A stretch of 64,000 nucleotides of DNA, from assembly GCF_007858495.1 (NCBI RefSeq), contig NZ_CP041663.1, positions 806,001-870,000 on the forward strand. Reading direction: 5' to 3'. A model generated the notes under the pieces. That model made no database searches, was not told the origin of the DNA, and was given only the letters and a program-made list of their open reading frames with translations. Position numbers and translations under genes: made by a program. Shown here in pieces: positions 59,157-64,000 of this stretch; positions within the stretch are counted from its first letter, which is position 1; each line of letters begins with the position of its first letter. The stretch is from Mycoplasma anserisalpingitidis. GTDB lineage: Bacteria; Bacillota_I; Bacilli_A; Mycoplasmatales; Metamycoplasmataceae.

Positions 59157-60557
59157 ATGAGAATAAAACTAAAAAATATTATTTTAGGATCTATTTTAGC
59201 AATTTCAATTGGGACATCGGTTGCTTTACTGTCAACTAAAGCTGTGTATGATAAAAATAGTCCAAAAAATAAAAATATTGTTCCAATTAAAACAACTGGA
59301 TTAACTTTTGATTTATCTGAATTAGAACTCATTGTTAAAGATAATATTTTAAAAACAAAATATGCAAGTGATTTTTCAGATTCATACCCAAGATTATTCA
59401 AAAATGATGTTTCAGCATTTTATGAACTAAGATATAAAAATTATTGAGAAGATCAATTTAAGTTAAAAGATATAAATGATTTTGCTGACAAAAATTTCTC
59501 ATTAGTAACTAAAAAATTAAGAAATATCAATGAATTATATTTAGATTATGATGTTACTTTTTATAGCTATGCTAATGATTTTACTGGAGAATTATTCTTA
59601 AAGATTATACTTATTGACAAAGAAGACCAAAAACTTTATAATGATAAAAAACTTGAATCAAGTAAAATTAGAAGATTTGAGCAATTATATAAGGTGGATG
59701 GATTTAAAAAATTAGAAAAAGTTGAAAATTCTAACTATTATAAATTTTATCCACATTCGGGCTCAATAAGTAAAATAAAAATAAAGAACTATATCAAAGG
59801 TTATGAAACGGTTGAAAAATTTAAAAAAGCTATTTCTGATAGTTATGAAAATGAAAAAGCACAAACATTAAATAGTTTACTTTGAGATGCTGTTAAATAC
59901 ACTAACTCTACCAATGTAGATTATTCAAGTGTTAGATTGCAATTAAACGTTAATGAGAATGATTCTGATTTAGTTTCATTAAATATTCCAGTTTATTCAA
60001 AAGTGTATGAAGCTAATAAAGAAGAATTATCAAAAATCAACGAAAAAGTTAATGTCGGGAATAACATTCAAGTTGAAATGTTTTACCTAGATTTTCTTTA
60101 TGCTAATGAAATTTATGATTTATTAACTGTAACCCAAAAAGATGGTTCACATATTTATGGTTTAACTGTTGATGAAATTTCTAAAGGTTATGATAGTGAA
60201 ACTATGAGCTACAATAATTTAAAAATTGATGTAGTAAAAACTATTGGAACTAGTGAAGAAAAATATAAAGAAAATCAAGAAAAATTAGAGAAATTACTTG
60301 ACAAATTCGATATTCAATTTTATCCACCTGTAAGAAATATTGAAACAAATTGCTTAGAGATTTCATATAAACTCATTCCACATAGAACTTTATTCAATAA
60401 AGAAAATAGTTTAATTGAATTTGATTTTACTTCAAAATTCATTACCCCTTCAAATACAAATGATAAAAAAGGATTTTCATTGGATTCCTTTAAAATAGAA
60501 TCTAGCTCAAATGAAAACGATACAAATACTGAAGAAAATTCTGATAGTCAGGAATAA
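59157..60557 (+). CDS. Membrane-anchored or secreted protein, 466 aa
   Basis: An N-terminal hydrophobic segment (IILGSILAISIGTSVALLS) after three basic residues should export the protein; no lipobox Cys is seen, so it is probably held by an uncleaved anchor. The remainder is soluble, Lys/Asn/Glu-rich and ends in a Ser/Asn/Glu-rich low-complexity tail (SSSNENDTNTEENSDSQE). TGA Trp codons at 59445 and 59883. It starts one base after the engB stop, with GGAGGA upstream. No family recognised. A terminator hairpin overlaps its stop. Confidence 0.82.
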
Positions 60558-60576
60558 TTCCTGACTTTTATTTTAG
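60546..60576 (+). terminator. Terminator after the 466-aa surface protein gene
   Basis: Stem AGTCAGGAA / TTCCTGACT with a TAA loop that is also the stop codon, then a T-rich run. Confidence 0.85.
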
Positions 60577-60723
60577 TTTAAAAACACACTGAAAAAATTG
60601 ATCAAAAAAATAAGAAAATATTTCAGTAAAAAAACCTTATAAATAGTGAATAAATTTTTAATGTGTTAAAATATAAATGATTTAAAACAATAATACTTAG
60701 AAATTGAAAATATAGGAGAGAAA

Positions 60724-62157
60724 ATGAACTTAATTAACAAAAGAAGTAAGTTAGTTGCTACAATCGGTCCATCTAGTGACAATTACGATACATTACGTTC
60801 TTTAATTGAAAACGGAGTTACAACAGTTAGAGCTAACTTCAGTCATGGAGATCACTCAGAACAATTAAATAAATTCGTTCTTGGACAACAAATTTCAAAA
60901 GACTTAAGAATTCCTGTTTCATTAATGTTAGATACAAAAGGACCAGAAATTCGTGTTGGAAAAATGAAAGATGGTGTTCAACAAATTAAAGCTGGTACAG
61001 AATTACTTATTTGAACTACAGAAGATAAATACAAAAACTTTGAAGGAACAGATACTGAAATAACTGTTGCTTATGACATGTCAGCTGACTTAATTGTTGG
61101 AAACCAAGTTTTATTAGATGATGGTAAATTATCTACAGTAGTTACAGAAGTTGGTAAAGGTTATGTTAAAGCTAAAGCTGAAAACTCACACAAATTAAAA
61201 ACAAATAAACGTATTAACCTTCCAGGAGTTGACTTTACACTTCCATTCTTAGCTCAAAAAGATATTGATGACGTTATCTTTGGAATTAAAAGTGGAATTA
61301 ACTATGTTGCTGCTTCATTCGTTAACTCAGCTAAAAACGTTAAAGAATTACGTGAATTATTAAATGCTAATGGCGGAGAACACGTACAAATTATTTCTAA
61401 AATTGAATCTCACTTAGGGGTTACAAACATCGATGAAATTATCGCTGAATCAGATGGTATCATGGTTGCTCGTGGAGATTTAGGATTAGAAATTCCTTAC
61501 TATGATGTTCCATACTTCCAAAAAGTTATGATCAGAAAATGTAGAGAAGCTGGAAAACCAGTTATTGTTGCTACACAAATGTTAGACTCAATGGAAAACA
61601 ACCCACACCCAACTCGTGCTGAAGTTACAGACGTTTACCTTGCTACAGAATTAGGAGCAGACTCAACAATGCTTTCAGGTGAATCAGCAAACGGAAAATT
61701 CCCACTTGAATCTGTTAAAGTTATGTCGGCAATTAATAGAAGAGCTGAAAAAGAATTCTACTCAAAAAATTACTATGATGTTCAACTTGAAGAAGTACGT
61801 AAAAACTCAGATCCAGAAAACCCACGTTCATTAATTGCTTATGAAGTTGCTAATAGAGTACGTCGTGGAGATTACAAATATGCTATTGTTCTTTCAAGAA
61901 CAGGTCAATTACTTAAAGAAGTTGCTAAATTCCGTCCAAATACAGCAATTATTGGTATTGTAAATGACGAAAAAATGATTAACGCTTTTGGAGCTACATC
62001 AAGTGTATTCACATCAGTAGACTCATTACGTTTATTCAATGAAATTAAAAACAACCACGCAAGTGCTATTGAAGCTTTAGAACCATATGAACCACAACCA
62101 GGTGACAAATACCTTGTTGTTGAAAATCATTCAATTACAGAACACGTTGTTAAATAA
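60724..62157 (+). CDS. pyk: Pyruvate kinase
   Basis: Pyk makes ATP and pyruvate from phosphoenolpyruvate, the last step of glycolysis. The 477-aa protein has KLVATIGPSSDNYDTLRSLI, VRANFSHGDHSE, MLDTKGPEIRVG, the active-site ISKIESHLGVTNIDEII, GIMVARGDLGLEIPYYDVP and TQMLDSMENNPHPTRAEVTD. Codon choice is more regular than in its neighbours, as expected for high expression. One TGA (61012) encodes Trp. ATG at 60724 with AGGAGAG upstream. Confidence 0.97.
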
Positions 62158-62173
62158 GTCAAATATGAATCAA

Positions 62174-62208
62174 AAAAGTTAAGTTCTTAAACTTAACTTT
62201 TATTTTTC
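62174..62208. terminator. Bidirectional terminator between pyk and hpt
   Basis: Stem AAAGTTAAG / CTTAACTTT, A-rich on one side and T-rich on the other, between convergent genes. Confidence 0.85.
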
Positions 62209-62751
62209 TAAAAATTTTTCATCAAAGATTCCAATATAAGGAAGATTACGCATCTTTTCTTTATAATCTAATCCAAAACCAACTAAAAATTCATCTGGTA
62301 CAAGAAAACCGAATTTATCAGCATTTAATTTAACTTTACGATTATAAGGTTTATCTAGTAAAGTTAATATTTTTAACTTATTTGGTTTTCTAGTTTGTAA
62401 AATTTCCTTTATTTTATTAAGCGTAATTCCTGAATCAATTATGTCTTCAACTACTAAAACATCCTTGTTTTCAATGTCATTAGCTAAGTCCATAATAATT
62501 TTAACACTTCCACTACTTGCATGTGATCCTGCATAACTTGAAGTGATCATAAAATCTATTGTATGATCAACATTAACGCTTTTAATTAGTTGAGCCATAA
62601 ATGGCATGGCGCCTTTTAATAAACAGACAATTATTAAATTTTTACTATCTTTAAATTCTTGATTAACTCAGTTAGCAAGCTCAACAATTTTTTGTTCAAT
62701 TTCTACTTGTGAATATAAAACTTTTTTGATTCTTTTATCTACTAAATCCAT
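62200..62751 (-). CDS. hpt: Hypoxanthine phosphoribosyltransferase
   Basis: Hpt salvages hypoxanthine and guanine with PRPP; mollicutes depend on purine salvage. The 183-aa protein has LIIVCLLKGAMPFMAQLI, TSSYAGSHASSGSVKI, the PRPP motif VLVVEDIIDSGITLN, and LLDKPYNRKVKL. A TGA Trp near residue 28 moves the true start to the ATG at 62751. It is two bases downstream of the RNase J gene, so the two are probably co-transcribed. Confidence 0.93.
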
Positions 62752-62753
62752 AA

Positions 62754-64000
62754 TTATAATTCCTCATCTTCTGACATTTCGTTATACATATGTTCTTCAG
62801 TTTCTTTAACTTTTTTATTGATGCCTTTTCTAAGTTCTTCAACAATTTTTTCAGCCTGAGCAACACCAGAACGTTTTTGTTGTTGTCCATTAGCTTTTTG
62901 ATCAGATTCAAAAGTAACCTTTAATTTTTTGTCTTTTTTGCTCTTGTTGTTTTTATCTTTAGTTTCATCTGCTTCGATTATGTTAAAGATAGGAATAATC
63001 AATGGAACACGTCTTCTCTCTTTGTGATATAAAGTTGAAAGACGATCTATGATAAGTTGTTTTAATTCTGGAATTGTTCAGCTTGAATTATTTCTTATAC
63101 AGTGTAATATCGAACCATGAACAATTCTTTTAGTTTCTTCAATTAATTTTGTTGAGTTTTTAACAAAGAATGCTCCACGACTTATGATTTGTGGTTTACC
63201 AAGGATTGAATTAACTTTTTTATTAATTGTCAAAATGGTTGAAACAAACCCTGAAGTTCCTAATTTTGCACGTTCTTTAATTAATGCTGCATTAGTGTTT
63301 AGAATCGATGTACCATCGATATAAATAGGACCATAATCAATCATTTCATTTGTAGGAGTAATAATTTCATCTTTCATTTCATAAACTCTTCCAGCCTCAG
63401 GAATAATGATGTTATTAGCATCCACACCATTTTCAACAGCACTTTGACCATGCACTATTGACATTCTATATTCCCCATGATATGGAATGAAGTATTTAGG
63501 TTTTGTTAGTTGAAAAATTTTATCATGTTCATGACGATAAGCGTGCCCAGAAGTGTGAAGATATCCATCTGTACCATTTTCTTTGATTGTAGCACCTAAT
63601 TTATAAAGTCTATTCACAAGTAATTCAATCACCATTCTATTTCCAGGGATAGGACTACTTGAGAAAATTACAGTATCACCTTTAGAAATTTTTATTGATG
63701 GATGTTTACCATATGACATTCTTGAAAGAGCAGCAAGTTGCTCACCTTGAGAACCGGTAGTAAGAACTACAAGTTTAGAATCATCGATTGATGAAAGTTG
63801 TTTTTTATCAATAAAAATATCAGATGGAACGTCAATATAACCTAATTTACGTCCAATCTTAATTCCCTGAATCATTGAACGACCAAAGGTAACTATTTTT
63901 TTATCTAATTGAGCAGCCAATTCAATAATAACTTTAACTCTAGTTAAATTTGATGCAAAAGCTGTAATAATAATTTTTCGTTTTGCATTTTCCATGTGTT
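62754..64000 (-). CDS. rnj: Ribonuclease J (C-terminal part, 5' end beyond window)
   Basis: RNase J is a metallo-beta-lactamase-fold exo/endoribonuclease that matures and degrades RNA. The visible ~415 residues hold the beta-CASP part (IIITAFASNLTRVKVIIELA, KKIVTFGRSM), TGSQGEQLAALSRMSYGKH, SSPIPGNRMVIELLVNRLYKLGA, SGHAYRHEHDKIFQLTKPKYFIPYHGEYRM, and the C-terminal domain with a polar Lys/Glu-rich tail. A TGA at 63078 is Trp. The catalytic HxHxDH motif should be off the right edge. Paralogues J1 and J2 cannot be told apart here. Confidence 0.9.

Overview
The window is from a mollicute, most likely a Mycoplasma of the hominis group (Mycoplasmopsis or a relative). The DNA is very AT-rich. Reading frames are intact only if TGA is read as tryptophan. 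There are many short lipoproteins with a Cys lipobox, no cell-wall synthesis genes, and a compact layout of uvrB-uvrA, hprK-lgt, trxB, pta-ackA-coaD-engB, pyk, hpt and RNase J. All coordinates below use genetic code 4.

Layout. (1) 1-4.7 kb: a leftward cluster of a DUF1460-type amidase lipoprotein, murQ, and a lactose/cellobiose-family PTS (IIA, membrane protein, IIB, IIC), with a divergent MurR/RpiR-type regulator. It reads as a pathway for scavenging N-acetylmuramic acid from other bacteria's walls, in an organism with no wall. (2) 4.7-7.3 kb: three related membrane proteins of unknown role. (3) 7.4-34 kb: a defence island. It holds an AAA+ ATPase/subtilisin pair; a type I restriction-modification locus (hsdM, an unusual three-TRD hsdS, hsdR); a Fic protein with a frameshift; a type II-A CRISPR-Cas system (tracrRNA, cas1, cas2, csn2, 9 repeats, and cas9 convergent on the other strand); an AbiEii remnant; an intact AbiEi/AbiEii pair; a lipoprotein; an unrecognised four-gene cassette; and a DUF4143 ATPase framed by palindromes. 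The island ends at tRNA-Trp(CCA). (4) 34-43.3 kb: housekeeping genes ychF, a lipoprotein, uvrB, a small ORF, uvrA, hprK, lgt. (5) 43.4-54.3 kb: a second accessory block with an alpha/beta hydrolase, a cyclophilin-like protein with a frameshifted export signal, a second AbiE pair between duplicated spacer repeats, another DUF4143 ATPase, and a probable class III lanthipeptide cluster (57-aa precursor, LanKC-like synthetase, two ABC exporter subunits). (6) 54.4-64 kb: trxB, a membrane protein, pta, ackA, coaD, engB, an anchored surface protein, pyk, hpt and a ribonuclease J gene cut by the window edge.

The most striking items are the lanthipeptide cluster, whose second predicted ring contains a UGA-encoded Trp; the HsdS subunit with three target-recognition domains, an in-frame 12-bp repeat, and a 10-unit AG tract that would switch it between three-TRD and two-TRD forms; and the MurNAc-scavenging locus. 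All family assignments come from reading motifs by eye. No database search was run.
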